Positions 29,370 to 40,954 of a stretch of DNA of 64,000 nucleotides are shown piece after piece. The stretch covers positions 1-64,000 of the forward strand of contig JAKOWB010000441.1 of NCBI GenBank assembly GCA_029781795.1. The letters run 5' to 3'. Position 1 is the first letter of the stretch. Each line of letters begins with the position of its first letter. The notes under the pieces were generated by a model. It saw nothing but the letters and a program-made list of their open reading frames with translations. It did not search any database and was not told the DNA's origin. Made by a program: the position numbers and the translations under genes. The stretch comes from Pseudomonadota bacterium (lineage in GTDB: Bacteria > Pseudomonadota > Alphaproteobacteria > Kiloniellales > JACOMY01).

Positions 29370-29453
29370 GGGCATCCGATCGAAGCAGGAACCAACGGGT
29401 CCGGCGTGACCGCCCACGTGCGCCGCCGGCCAGACACCAGAAGGACGAGACCC

Positions 29454-31061
<1,608 letters not shown>

Positions 31062-31072
31062 AGCGTGTCCCC

Positions 31073-31202
31073 CCTCCCCCTCGATGGGGGAGGGTCGGGG
31101 TGGGGGTGGGTTTCTTATACGACTCCCTCCATCCGCGCCGGCGTTGGCGATGGAATAAGAGACCCCATCCCCTCCCAACCCTCCCCCATCAAGGGGGAGG
31201 GT
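31073..31202. repeat. Inverted pair of GC-rich palindromic repeats
   Basis: CCCTCCCCC / GGGGGAGGG palindromes (31073-31095, loop TCGAT; 31180-31202, loop ATCAA) bracket a larger imperfect inverted repeat made of GGGTCGGGGTGGGGGTGGG and its near-complement CCCCATCCCCTCCCAACCC. The whole could fold into a long hairpin with a loop of about 40 bases. It is the kind of dispersed intergenic palindrome common in alphaproteobacteria and may act as a terminator or mRNA stabiliser after leuA. Confidence 0.85.
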
Positions 31203-31267
31203 TGTCGTTTCTAGGAGAGTCCGTTTTCCGGACCACCTTCCGCCCGCCGGCCTGCTATCCTCTGCCC

Positions 31268-31930
31268 ATGTCCGCCGCCGGCCAGTTCTGCTCCGTCGCC
31301 CGTGCGCTCGACCTGCTGGGTGGGCGCTGGACCCTGCTGGTGGTGCGCGAGCTGTTGCTGGGCGGGCGGCGCTTCAACGAGATCCGGCGCGGCATTCCGC
31401 GCGTCTCGCGAACCGTGCTGTCCGAACGGCTGCAGGCGCTGGTCGCCGCCGGCGTCGTCACACACCAGGGGGATAGCTACGAGCTGGCCGAGGCGGGGCG
31501 GGAGCTGCTGGCCACCGTCGCGGCGCTCGGCACCTGGGGCCAGCGCTGGCTGCCGCGCAATGCCGGCCGCGAGGACCTGGACCTGGGGCCGCTGCTGCTC
31601 GACATGCAGCGGCGCGTGCGCGTCGCCGCGCTGCCGGCCGAGCCGCTGGTGGTGCGCTTCGCGTTGGCGCGCCAGCCGCAGCGCCGCCTGCTGCTGAAGG
31701 CCGGCGAGGCCGCGCTCTGCTCCGAGGATGCCGGCTTCCCCGAGCGGCTGGTGGTCGGCGGGCCGCTGCCGGCGCTGGCCGGCTGGTGGCGCGGCGACCA
31801 GGACTTCGCCGCCGCCCGCCGGGCCGGCCTGACGCTGGAGGGGCCGCGCGCCCTGGCCCGCGCCTTCCCCGACTGGTTCGAGCGCTACCTGTTCCACGCC
31901 GTCGCCCCCGCCAAGGGTCTTGCCGCATGA
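31268..31930 (+). CDS. HxlR-family transcriptional regulator with C-terminal domain
   Basis: A 220-residue protein. Residues 1-100 are a winged helix of the HxlR type: CSVARALDLLGGRWTLLVVRELL with the conserved N-terminal Cys, then GRRFNEIRRGIPRVSRTVLSERLQ split across the recognition helix. The remaining 120 residues form an SCP2-like sterol-carrier domain seen in longer HxlR members. HxlR proteins often sense electrophiles or redox state through the Cys. Its stop overlaps the DUF488 start (ATGA), so the two are coupled. Confidence 0.88.
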   Translation: MSAAGQFCSVARALDLLGGRWTLLVVRELLLGGRRFNEIRRGIPRVSRTVLSERLQALVAAGVVTHQGDSYELAEAGRELLATVAALGTWGQRWLPRNAGREDLDLGPLLLDMQRRVRVAALPAEPLVVRFALARQPQRRLLLKAGEAALCSEDAGFPERLVVGGPLPALAGWWRGDQDFAAARRAGLTLEGPRALARAFPDWFERYLFHAVAPAKGLAA

Positions 31931-32313
31931 CACTGCGCATCGTCCGCCTGGGTTCGCCCCGCCATCCCGAGGAGGGCACGCGCATCGGCACGGTGCGCCG
32001 CCTGCCGCGCGGCGTGCGCAAGGAGCGCTATGCCGCCGACGACTGGTTCGACGTCTGGTATCCCGAGCTCTCGCCCAGCGCGCCGCTGGTGAAGCAGGCG
32101 CTGAGCGCCGAGAGCGAGCAGGACTGGACCGCCTTCGAGCGCGCCTTCCGCCGCGAGATGGCGGCCCCGGCCGCCAGCCGGACGCTGGACCTGCTGGCGG
32201 CGCTGTCGCATGGCGCCAATCTTTCGGTCGGCTGCTACTGCGCCGAGGAGGCGCGCTGCCACCGCCGGGTGCTGCGCGCGCTGCTGACGGAACGGGGTGC
32301 GAGGATCGGCTAG
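31927..32313 (+). CDS. DUF488 family protein
   Basis: The 128-residue protein has the DUF488 layout: an N-terminal GTVRRLPRGVRKERYAADDWFD-like region interrupted by short strands, YPELSPSAPLVK, and the C-terminal signature VGCYCAEEARCHRRVLRALL with Cys and His residues. The family is widespread and of unknown function. ATG 31927 overlaps the end of the HxlR regulator gene, so the regulator probably controls its own operon including this gene. Confidence 0.85.
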   Translation: MTLRIVRLGSPRHPEEGTRIGTVRRLPRGVRKERYAADDWFDVWYPELSPSAPLVKQALSAESEQDWTAFERAFRREMAAPAASRTLDLLAALSHGANLSVGCYCAEEARCHRRVLRALLTERGARIG

Positions 32314-32364
32314 GTCCGGATTTCGGACCGGATCTTCCGCCTGGGCTGGGGCATAGCTGGGGCC

Positions 32365-33288
32365 ATGGACACCATCCTCGACCGTATCGGCGGCACGCCG
32401 CTGCTGCCGCTCCGCCGCATCGCCGCGCCGAACGGCTGCCGCATCCTGCTGAAGCTGGAGGACGCCAATCCTACCGGCTCGATGAAGGACCGCATGGCGC
32501 TGGCGATGATCGCGGCGGCGGAGCGCGACGGGCGCCTGCCGCCCGGCGGGCCGGTGGTGGAGTACACCGGCGGCTCGACCGGCGTCTCGCTGGCGTTGGT
32601 CTGCGCGGTGAAGGGGCACTCGCTGGACATCGTCACCAGCGACGCCTTCGCCCGCGAGAAGCTGGACCACATGCGCCTGCTGGGCGCGCGCCTCACCATC
32701 GTGCCCAGCGAGGGCGGGCGCATGACCGGGCAGCTGACGCGCGACATGATCGCGGCGGCGGAGGCCATCGCCCGGCGGAGCGGGGCCTACTGGACCGACC
32801 AGCTCAACAATCGCGACCAGCTCGCCGCCTATCACGCCCTGGCGGGCGAGATCTGGGACGGGACCGGCGGTGCGGTCGACGCCTTCGTGATGAGCGTCGG
32901 CACGGCGGCGGCGCTGCGCGGCACCGCCGAGGCGCTGCGCCGTCGGCGTCCGGACGTGCGCGTCGTCGCCGTCGAGCCGGCCGAATCGCCGGTGCTGTCG
33001 GGCGGCCAGCCGGGCGGACACCGGATCGACGGCATCGGCGCCGGCTTCGTCGTGCCGCTGTGGCGGCCGGAGCTGCCGGATGCCATCGAGCGGGTCTCGA
33101 CCGACGAGGCCACGACCATGGCCCTGCGCCTGGCGCGCGAGGAAGGCCTGTTCTGCGGCACCTCGACCGGCGCCAACGTGGTGGCGGCGCTGCGCACGGC
33201 GGAAGGGATGGCCCAGGGCGCCACGCTGGTCACGCTGCTCTGCGACACGGGGATGAAGTACCTGCAGAAGTTCGGAGCCCTGACCTGA
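32365..33288 (+). CDS. Cysteine synthase-like PLP enzyme
   Basis: The 307-residue fold-II PLP enzyme has the PLP lysine in NPTGSMKDRMAL (Lys41), the phosphate/substrate loop YTGGSTGVSLAL, a mid-protein SVGTAAALRGTAEAL (usually GTGGT), and a C-terminal LFCGTSTGANV. It is related to O-acetylserine sulfhydrylase and cystathionine beta-synthase, but the middle loop lacks the usual GTGGT glycines. The true substrate may therefore differ from O-acetylserine. It follows the HxlR-DUF488 pair by 51 bases. Confidence 0.85.
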   Translation: MDTILDRIGGTPLLPLRRIAAPNGCRILLKLEDANPTGSMKDRMALAMIAAAERDGRLPPGGPVVEYTGGSTGVSLALVCAVKGHSLDIVTSDAFAREKLDHMRLLGARLTIVPSEGGRMTGQLTRDMIAAAEAIARRSGAYWTDQLNNRDQLAAYHALAGEIWDGTGGAVDAFVMSVGTAAALRGTAEALRRRRPDVRVVAVEPAESPVLSGGQPGGHRIDGIGAGFVVPLWRPELPDAIERVSTDEATTMALRLAREEGLFCGTSTGANVVAALRTAEGMAQGATLVTLLCDTGMKYLQKFGALT

Positions 33289-33369
33289 GCGTCCCGGCCG
33301 CGCCGCGGCGGGCGCTTCCTGTTGCCGCTGCGCCCCAGTGACGCAATCAAGTCACAGTCAAGAGCTGCC

Positions 33370-33398
33370 TTGAAAAGCGCATCCCCGCGCGGTAATCC
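33370..33398 (+). promoter_or_regulatory. Candidate promoter of the mre operon
   Basis: TTGAAA (33370-33375) and TAATCC (33393-33398) are separated by 17 bases, about 80 bases before mreB. The -35 match is good and the -10 match is partial. The region around it (33340-33400) is less GC-rich than the flanks. AAGGAAAAG is the likely ribosome-binding site for mreB. Confidence 0.45.
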
Positions 33399-33417
33399 AT
33401 GAACGCGCGCGCGTTGA

Positions 33418-34518
<1,101 letters not shown>

Positions 34519-34699
34519 GTCGGGATTTCGCCTATTGGGTTATGGCGAGTAGCCGGGAAGTTTTGTCGCGACCTCGGCTAAATTCCTGTTCTTTCTTGGT
34601 TTACCGACGCGACTCCAGTGCTATAGCTTGACCTATCCGAATACGGTTGAGCGCGAGGGGTGCCGTCGCGACCCGATTCGGCGGAGCGGGGGAAGCGTC

Positions 34700-35563
34700 G
34701 TGGCAAAGCGGCCCGGCACGGTGATGCGTCTGGCAACGCCCTTGAAGGCATGGGCGCAGCGCTTCGTGTTCCTGCTGCTGGCCGCCGCCGCCTTCGCGCT
34801 GATGCTGCTGGGCAAGGCCGACATCGCCATCATCGACCGCGCGCGCACCGCCATCCAGGATGCCGTGGCGCCGCTGTTGGAAGGCCTGTCGAAACCGGTC
34901 GGCACGGTCAACGGCATCATCGACTACGCCTCCGAACTGGCCGACCTGCAGGCGATGAACCAGTCGCTGCGCGAGGAGAACGAGCGCCTGCTCCAGTGGC
35001 AGTCCACGGCGCGCGAGCTGATCGCCGAGAACGCGCGCCTGCGCCAGCTGCTGAACTTCACGCCGGATCCCGCGGCGCGCTTCATCTCGGCGCGCGTGAT
35101 CGGCGACCAGGGCGGCGCCTTCGCCCGCTCGATCCTGGTAGCCGCCGGCACGGCCGACGGCGTCAGCAAGGGCCAGGCGGCGATGACCGGCGAGGGCCTG
35201 GTCGGCCGCGTCGCCGAAGTGGGACAGCGCTCCGCCCGCGTGCTGCTGCTGACCGACCTCAACAGCCGCGTGCCGGTGCTGGTCGGCGCCAACCGCGACC
35301 GCGCCGTGCTGGTCGGCGACAACTCGGCCGAGCCGGACCTCACCTACCTCGAGGACGACGTGACCGTCGCGGTCGGCGACTATGTCGTGACCTCCGGTCA
35401 CGGCGGCGTCTTCCCGCCGGGCCTGCCGGTCGGCGTGGTCTCCAGCGTCGCCGACGGCATCATCCAGGTCAGCCCCTTCGTCGACTGGGAGCACCTGGAG
35501 GTCGTGCGGCTGGTCGACTACGCGCTGCCCGGCCTGCTGCAGACGGACGGGGCGCTGCAGTAG
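34700..35563 (+). CDS. mreC: Rod shape-determining protein MreC
   Basis: The 287-residue bitopic inner-membrane protein links MreB and RodA/PBP2. It has a short cytoplasmic N-terminus, one transmembrane helix (FVFLLLAAAAFALMLLG), a coiled coil (LADLQAMNQSLREENERLL), and a periplasmic double beta-barrel (RVIGDQGGAFARSILV ... GDYVVTSGHGGVFPPGLPVG in blocks). GTG 34700 is preferred because GGGGGAA lies just before it; an ATG at 34628 would add 24 non-conserved residues. mreD starts 3 bases after its stop. Confidence 0.93.
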   Translation: MAKRPGTVMRLATPLKAWAQRFVFLLLAAAAFALMLLGKADIAIIDRARTAIQDAVAPLLEGLSKPVGTVNGIIDYASELADLQAMNQSLREENERLLQWQSTARELIAENARLRQLLNFTPDPAARFISARVIGDQGGAFARSILVAAGTADGVSKGQAAMTGEGLVGRVAEVGQRSARVLLLTDLNSRVPVLVGANRDRAVLVGDNSAEPDLTYLEDDVTVAVGDYVVTSGHGGVFPPGLPVGVVSSVADGIIQVSPFVDWEHLEVVRLVDYALPGLLQTDGALQ

Positions 35564-35565
35564 CG

Positions 35566-36081
35566 ATGACCCGGCCCTTCTGGAACCGCGTCGATCTCTT
35601 CGCCCGTGGCCTCACCCCCTTCGCGCTGTCGCTGCTGCTGGTGGTGCTGAGCCTGGTGCCGGTGCGCCTGCCGGGCCTGTCGCCCATCACGCCCTGGGTG
35701 ACGCTGATCGCGGTCTTCTTCTGGACCGCGCATCGCCCGGACCTCTTGCCGCTGGGCGCGGTCTTCCTGCTTGGACTCTTCGCCGACCTGGCCGGCGGCG
35801 GCCCGCTCGGCGTCACCTCGCTGGCGCTGATGGTGGCGCAGCTGGTGGTCAAGGCGCAGCGCCGGCACATCCTGCCGCATCCCTTCATCGTGCAGTGGGT
35901 GATCTTCGCACTGGTCGCGCTGCTGGCCGAGGCGCTGCTGGTGATCCTGCACGTCATGGCCTACACGCAGGCGCTGGACCCCAGCCCGGCGCTGTTCCAG
36001 GCGCTGATGACCATCGCGCTCTATCCGCTGGTGGCCTGGATCTTCGTCCAGGCGCAGCGCGCCTTCCTGCGTACCGGCTGA
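35566..36081 (+). CDS. mreD: Rod shape-determining protein MreD
   Basis: The 171-residue integral membrane protein has about five hydrophobic helices (for example FALSLLLVVLSLVPV, LLPLGAVFLLGLFADL, FIVQWVIFALVALLAEALL). It contains the DLAGGGPLGVTSLALM stretch typical of MreD. The start is 3 bases after the mreC stop and PBP2 begins 11 bases after its end, so it is in the mre operon. It forms part of the elongasome with MreC, RodA and PBP2. Confidence 0.92.
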   Translation: MTRPFWNRVDLFARGLTPFALSLLLVVLSLVPVRLPGLSPITPWVTLIAVFFWTAHRPDLLPLGAVFLLGLFADLAGGGPLGVTSLALMVAQLVVKAQRRHILPHPFIVQWVIFALVALLAEALLVILHVMAYTQALDPSPALFQALMTIALYPLVAWIFVQAQRAFLRTG

Positions 36082-36091
36082 GGCGCGGGCC

Positions 36092-37987
36092 ATGGCACAG
36101 AACAACGAGGAACTGATCCGCCTCAAGCAGCTGGGACGCCGCGCCCTGCTGCTGGGCGGCGGGCAGCTCGCGCTCTTCGGCCTGATCGCCGGCCAGCTCT
36201 ACAAGCTGCAGGTGCTGGAAAGCGACAAGTACAGGCTGCTGGCGGAAGAGAACCGCATCAACATCAAGCTGCTGACCCCGCCGCGCGGCCAGATCCTCGA
36301 CCGCTTCGGCGAGCAGCTGGCGGTGAACGAGCAGAACTACCGCGTGGTGCTGACCCGGGAGCAGACGCCCGACGTCGACGCGACGCTGGACCGCCTGGGC
36401 CAGATCCTCGCCATCGGCGAGGAGGAGCGCGCGCGCGTCCTGCGCGACGTGCGGCGCAACCGCGCCTTCGTGCCGGTGACCGTGGCCGAGAACCTGACCT
36501 GGGAGCAGGTCAGCCGCATCGAGGTCAATGCCCCCGACCTGCCGGGCATCGCCATCGAAGTGGGACAGACGCGGCTCTATCCCTACGGCTCGATCCTGTC
36601 GCACATCCTGGGCTATGTGGCCGTGGTGTCGGAGGCGGAACTGCAGGGCTCGGACGACCCGCTGCTGCAGCTGCCCGACTTCCGCATCGGCAAGAACGGC
36701 ATCGAGAAGAGCCACGACAAGGCGCTGCGCGGCAAGGCCGGCACCAGCCAGGTCGAGGTCAATGCCGTCGGGCGCATGATCCGCGAGCTGTCGCGCCAGG
36801 AAGGCGAGCCCGGCCGCGAGCTCATCACCACGCTGGACGCCAGCCTGCAGGCCTTCGCCATGCAGCGCCTGCTGGGCGAGATCGCGGCCTCGGCCGTGGT
36901 GATGGACGTGACCAGCGGCGACGTGCTGGCCATGGCCTCCAACCCCAGCTACGACAACAACCTTTTCACCCGCGGCATCAGCGCCGCCGAGTGGAAGACC
37001 TTGATCGAGGACCCGCTGAAGCCGCTGGGCAACCGCACCATCAGCGGCACCTACGCGCCGGGTTCGACCTTCAAGGTGGCGGTGGCGCTGGCTGCGCTGG
37101 AAGCCGGGATCAACCCCGAGAACACGGTCTACTGCCCCGGCGTCTACAGCCTGGGCAACGCCAAGTTCCATTGCTGGAAGCGCGGCGGCCACGGCCACAC
37201 CAACCTGCACGACGGGCTGAAGCACTCCTGCGACGTCTACTTCTATGACGTCGCCAAGCGCGTCGGCATCGACCGCATCGCCGAGATGGCCTTCAAGCTG
37301 GGCCTTGGCAAGCCGACCGGCATCGACCTGCCGGGCGAGAAGGGTGGCGTGATCCCGACGCGCGACTGGAAGCTGGCCAACCTGAACGAGCCCTGGCAGG
37401 GCGGCGAGACGCTGGTCACCGCCATCGGCCAGGGCTTCGTGCTGACGACGCCGCTGCAACTCGCCGTCATGTCGGCCAGGCTCTGCAACGGCGGCTTCGC
37501 GGTCACGCCGCGCCTGACCCGCGGCTTCCGCGACCAGCGCACCGACGATCCGGCGCCGCCGGTGTTCGAGCCGCTGGGCGTTTCGGCCGAGCATCTGGCC
37601 GTCGTGATCGCCGGCATGAACGGCGTGACCAACGAGCAGGGCGGCACGGCCTATCGCAACCGCATCACCGAGGAGGGCTGGGAGATGGCCGGCAAGACCG
37701 GCACCAGCCAGGTGCGCCGCATCACGCTGGCCGAGCGCGCGCAGGGCGTGACCAAGAACGAGGACCTGCCCTGGCACCGCCGCGACCATGCGCTCTTCAT
37801 CTCCTTCGCCCCGGTGCATGCGCCGCGCTATGCCTGCGCGGTGGTGGTGGACCACGGCGGCGGCGGCTCGGCGGTGGCCGCGCCGATCGCGCGCGACATC
37901 CTGATCGAGGCGCAGCGCCGCGATCCCCTGGCGCGTCAGGCGCTGCCGATCATCGCCGCCGGCCTGCCGGCGGGCCAGCAGGGCTGA
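36092..37987 (+). CDS. mrdA: Penicillin-binding protein 2 (elongation-specific transpeptidase)
   Basis: The 631-residue class B PBP has a cytoplasmic N-terminus, one membrane anchor (ALLLGGGQLALFGLIAGQL), a pedestal domain with PPRGQILDRFGEQLAVN, and the transpeptidase domain. The catalytic motifs are SXXK in APGSTFKVAV, SXD in KHSCDVYFYDV, and KTG in AGKTGTSQV. It cross-links lateral-wall peptidoglycan with RodA, which follows 5 bases later. Length and motifs are standard. Confidence 0.96.
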   Translation: MAQNNEELIRLKQLGRRALLLGGGQLALFGLIAGQLYKLQVLESDKYRLLAEENRINIKLLTPPRGQILDRFGEQLAVNEQNYRVVLTREQTPDVDATLDRLGQILAIGEEERARVLRDVRRNRAFVPVTVAENLTWEQVSRIEVNAPDLPGIAIEVGQTRLYPYGSILSHILGYVAVVSEAELQGSDDPLLQLPDFRIGKNGIEKSHDKALRGKAGTSQVEVNAVGRMIRELSRQEGEPGRELITTLDASLQAFAMQRLLGEIAASAVVMDVTSGDVLAMASNPSYDNNLFTRGISAAEWKTLIEDPLKPLGNRTISGTYAPGSTFKVAVALAALEAGINPENTVYCPGVYSLGNAKFHCWKRGGHGHTNLHDGLKHSCDVYFYDVAKRVGIDRIAEMAFKLGLGKPTGIDLPGEKGGVIPTRDWKLANLNEPWQGGETLVTAIGQGFVLTTPLQLAVMSARLCNGGFAVTPRLTRGFRDQRTDDPAPPVFEPLGVSAEHLAVVIAGMNGVTNEQGGTAYRNRITEEGWEMAGKTGTSQVRRITLAERAQGVTKNEDLPWHRRDHALFISFAPVHAPRYACAVVVDHGGGGSAVAAPIARDILIEAQRRDPLARQALPIIAAGLPAGQQG

Positions 37988-37991
37988 GGCC

Positions 37992-39146
37992 ATGGCCACC
38001 GCGCGCCTGCTCCGCCGCCAGCCCAAGATGTCGCTCGGCCGCAAGCTGCTGGAATTGAACTGGGGCCTGCTCTTCCTGCTGACCCTGATCGCCGGCTGCG
38101 GGCTGGTGATGCTCTATTCCGCCGCCGGCGGCTCGATGGAGCCCTGGGCCGACCGCCAGGCGCAGCGCTACGGCCTCGCCGTCTGCGGCCTGCTGGTGGT
38201 GGCGATGGTCGACGTGCGCTTCTGGTTCCGCATGGCCTATCCGATCTATTTCGCCACGCTGGCGCTGCTGACCCTGGTGGAGTTCTTCGGCTCCATCGGC
38301 ATGGGCGCGCAGCGCTGGATCGACCTGGGCTTCATCCAGCTGCAGCCGTCGGAGATGATGAAGGTCGCGCTGATCCTGGCGCTGGCCCGCTACTTCCACG
38401 GCGTCGCGCCCGAGGACATCGGCCGCGTCACCACGCTGATCCCGCCGACCCTGCTGGCCGTGGTGCCGGCCGGCCTGGTGCTGATGCAGCCCGACCTCGG
38501 CACTGCCGGCATGCTGCTGCTGGCGGCGTTGATGCTGTTCTTCGTCGCCGGCGTGCGTTTGTGGATGTTCGGCGTGGTGCTGGCGCTGGCCGCCGCCGCC
38601 GTGCCGATCGGCTGGGGCTTCATGCACGACTACCAGCGCCAGCGTATCGAGACCTTCCTCAACCCCGAGATCGACCCGCTGGGTGCCGGCTACCACATCA
38701 CGCAGTCGAAGATCGCCCTCGGCTCCGGCGGGGTCTGGGGCAAGGGCTACATGCTGGGCAGCCAGAGCCACCTGAACTTCCTGCCCGAGAAGCAGACCGA
38801 CTTCATCTTCACCATGCTGGCCGAGGAGTGGGGCCTGATCGGCGCCCTGGTGCTGCTGGGGCTCTACATCCTGCTGCTGGGCTACGGCTTCGCCATCGCC
38901 TTCCGGGTGCGCAACCACTTCGGCCGGCTGCTGGCGATGGGCGTGACCATCAACCTCTTCCTCTACGTCTTCATCAACATCGCCATGGTGATCGGCCTGA
39001 TCCCCGTGGTCGGCATCCCGCTGCCGATGATCTCCTACGGCGGCACGGTGATGCTCTCGCTGATGGTGGCCTATGGCCTGGTCATGTCGGCCTACATCCA
39101 CCGCGACCAGCGCATCTCGCGCCGCGGTCTCAGCGAGGAGGGGTAG
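37992..39146 (+). CDS. rodA: Peptidoglycan glycosyltransferase RodA (SEDS family)
   Basis: The 384-residue polytopic protein has about ten transmembrane segments. The SEDS landmarks are present: QPSEMMKVALILALARY, VLMQPDLGTAGMLLLAAL, the Asp-containing TDFIFTMLAEEWG loop, and PLPMISYGGTVM near the C-terminus. RodA polymerises lipid II into glycan strands with PBP2. It is the last gene of the elongasome operon. Its stop lies 6 bases from the stop of the convergent TPP-enzyme gene, and a weak GAGGA/TCCTC hairpin spans the junction. Confidence 0.96.
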   Translation: MATARLLRRQPKMSLGRKLLELNWGLLFLLTLIAGCGLVMLYSAAGGSMEPWADRQAQRYGLAVCGLLVVAMVDVRFWFRMAYPIYFATLALLTLVEFFGSIGMGAQRWIDLGFIQLQPSEMMKVALILALARYFHGVAPEDIGRVTTLIPPTLLAVVPAGLVLMQPDLGTAGMLLLAALMLFFVAGVRLWMFGVVLALAAAAVPIGWGFMHDYQRQRIETFLNPEIDPLGAGYHITQSKIALGSGGVWGKGYMLGSQSHLNFLPEKQTDFIFTMLAEEWGLIGALVLLGLYILLLGYGFAIAFRVRNHFGRLLAMGVTINLFLYVFINIAMVIGLIPVVGIPLPMISYGGTVMLSLMVAYGLVMSAYIHRDQRISRRGLSEEG

Positions 39147-39152
39147 TCTTCC

Positions 39153-40862
39153 TCACTCCCCTTCCGGCACCGGCTTGGCCAGCGAGGCGGCGCGAATGGC
39201 GCTGAGGGTGGTGGTCGGGGTGATGACCTCGGCCGAAAGGATCAGTTCCAGCAGCGCCGGCTTGCCGCTGGCCAGCGCGCGCTCCAGCGCCGGGGCGAAG
39301 GCCGCGGTCGTCTCCACCCGCTCGCCGTGGGCGCCGTAGGCGCGGGCGAGGGCGGCGAAGTCGGGATTGCGCAGCTCCGTCGCCGAGACGCGGCCGGGAT
39401 AGTGCCGCTCCTGGTGCATGCGGATCGTGCCGTAGCTGCCGTTGTTCACCACCACGATCAGGATCGGCAGGTCGTACTGCACCGCCGTCGCCAGCTCCTG
39501 CCCGTTCATCATGAAGCAGCCGTCGCCGGCAAAGGCCACCACCGGGCGGCGCGGGTCGAGGCGCTTGGCCCCCACCGCCGCCGGCGTGCCGTAGCCCATG
39601 GAGCCCGAGGTCGGCGCCAGCTGCGTGCCGAAGCCGCCATAGCGGTGGAAGCGGTGCAGCCAGGTGGCGTAGTTGCCGGCGCCGTTGCACCAGACCGCGT
39701 CGGGGCCGAGCTTCGCCTCCAGCGTGCGCACCACCTCGCCCATCTGCAGCGGGCCCGGCGTCACCGGCGGCGTCGACCAGGCGAGGTAGTCGGCGCGTGC
39801 CGCCGCGCGCCAGGCCGCCCAGGGCCTCGCCTTGGGCGGCGGCAGGGCGGCGATGGCCTCGGCGAAGGCGCCGGGCGTGGCGTTGATGGCGAGGTCGGGC
39901 TGGTAGACGTGGCCCAGTTCCTCGGCGCCCGCATGGACGTGGATCAGCGGTTGAATCGGATCGGGAATCTGCAGCAGCGAATAGCCGCTGGAGGGCATCT
40001 CGCCCAGGCGGCCGCCCAGCAGCACCAGGCAGTCGGAATCCTTTACCCGCGCCGCCAGCTTCGGGTTGATGCCGATGCCGACGTCGCCGACGTAGTGGTC
40101 CGAGTGGTTGTCGAAGCGATCCTGGCGGCGGAAGGAACAGCCCACCGGCAGGTCCCAGGCGGCGGCAAAGCGCTCTATCGCCGCCACGCCCGCCGGCGAC
40201 CAGCCGCTGCCGCCCAGCACCAGCAACGGGCGCTCGGCCCGGCCCAGGCGCTCGGCGAAGAGCGCCAGGTCCTCGGTCCCCGGTCGCGTCACCGTGCGCT
40301 GCCAGGCGCGGGCCGTCGGGGCTGCCACCTTCTCGCGCAGCATGTCTTCGGGCAGGGCCAGCACGACCGGGCCGGGGCGGCCGCTGGTGGCGGTGGCGAA
40401 GGCGCGGGCCAGGTACTCGGGGATGCGGCGGGCGTCGTCGATCTGCGCCACCCACTTGGCCATCTGGCCGAACATCCGGCGATAGTCGATTTCCTGGAAG
40501 GCCTCGCGGTCCTGCATGCCGCGGCCGACCTGGCCGATGAAGAGGATCATCGGCGTCGAATCCTGGAAGGCGATGTGCACGCCGGGCGAGGCGTTGGTGG
40601 CGCCGGGGCCGCGGGTGACGAAGCAGATGCCGGGGCGCCCGGTCTGCTTGCCGTAGGCGTCGGCCATCATCGCGGCCCCGCCCTCCTGCCGGCAGACCGT
40701 GACCTGGATCGAGGGCACGTCGACGAAGGCGTCGAGCACCGCGAGGTAGCTTTCGCCCGGCACGCAGAAGACATGCTCGGCGCCGTGCAGCGCCAGGGCC
40801 TCGACGATGAGCTGGCCGCCGCTGCGGAGATTCGGGCGGCTGGCGGGCGCGGGGCTGGTCAT
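39153..40862 (-). CDS. Acetolactate synthase-like TPP-dependent enzyme
   Basis: The 569-residue protein has the POX/AHAS fold. The N-terminal TPP domain carries FCVPGESYLAVLDAF and the catalytic Glu in CRQEGGAAMMADAYGKQTG; the C-terminal domain has GSMGYGTPAAVGAK and the canonical AGDGCFMMNGQELATA ... VVNNGSYG. It probably decarboxylates a 2-oxo acid, but the substrate cannot be told; it could be a catabolic acetolactate synthase, benzoylformate-like or sulfoacetaldehyde-type enzyme. It has no small subunit nearby and is distinct from ilvB. It ends head-on with rodA. Confidence 0.85.
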   Translation of the reverse strand: MTSPAPASRPNLRSGGQLIVEALALHGAEHVFCVPGESYLAVLDAFVDVPSIQVTVCRQEGGAAMMADAYGKQTGRPGICFVTRGPGATNASPGVHIAFQDSTPMILFIGQVGRGMQDREAFQEIDYRRMFGQMAKWVAQIDDARRIPEYLARAFATATSGRPGPVVLALPEDMLREKVAAPTARAWQRTVTRPGTEDLALFAERLGRAERPLLVLGGSGWSPAGVAAIERFAAAWDLPVGCSFRRQDRFDNHSDHYVGDVGIGINPKLAARVKDSDCLVLLGGRLGEMPSSGYSLLQIPDPIQPLIHVHAGAEELGHVYQPDLAINATPGAFAEAIAALPPPKARPWAAWRAAARADYLAWSTPPVTPGPLQMGEVVRTLEAKLGPDAVWCNGAGNYATWLHRFHRYGGFGTQLAPTSGSMGYGTPAAVGAKRLDPRRPVVAFAGDGCFMMNGQELATAVQYDLPILIVVVNNGSYGTIRMHQERHYPGRVSATELRNPDFAALARAYGAHGERVETTAAFAPALERALASGKPALLELILSAEVITPTTTLSAIRAASLAKPVPEGE

Positions 40863-40954
40863 GGCGGCTGGTCCGGATGGGGGAAGGGGCGCCGCCGGGC
40901 ATAGCCGGGGCGCCCGGCAAGGTCAATCGGGCGCCCGGGGGAGAGGGTCGGGGA

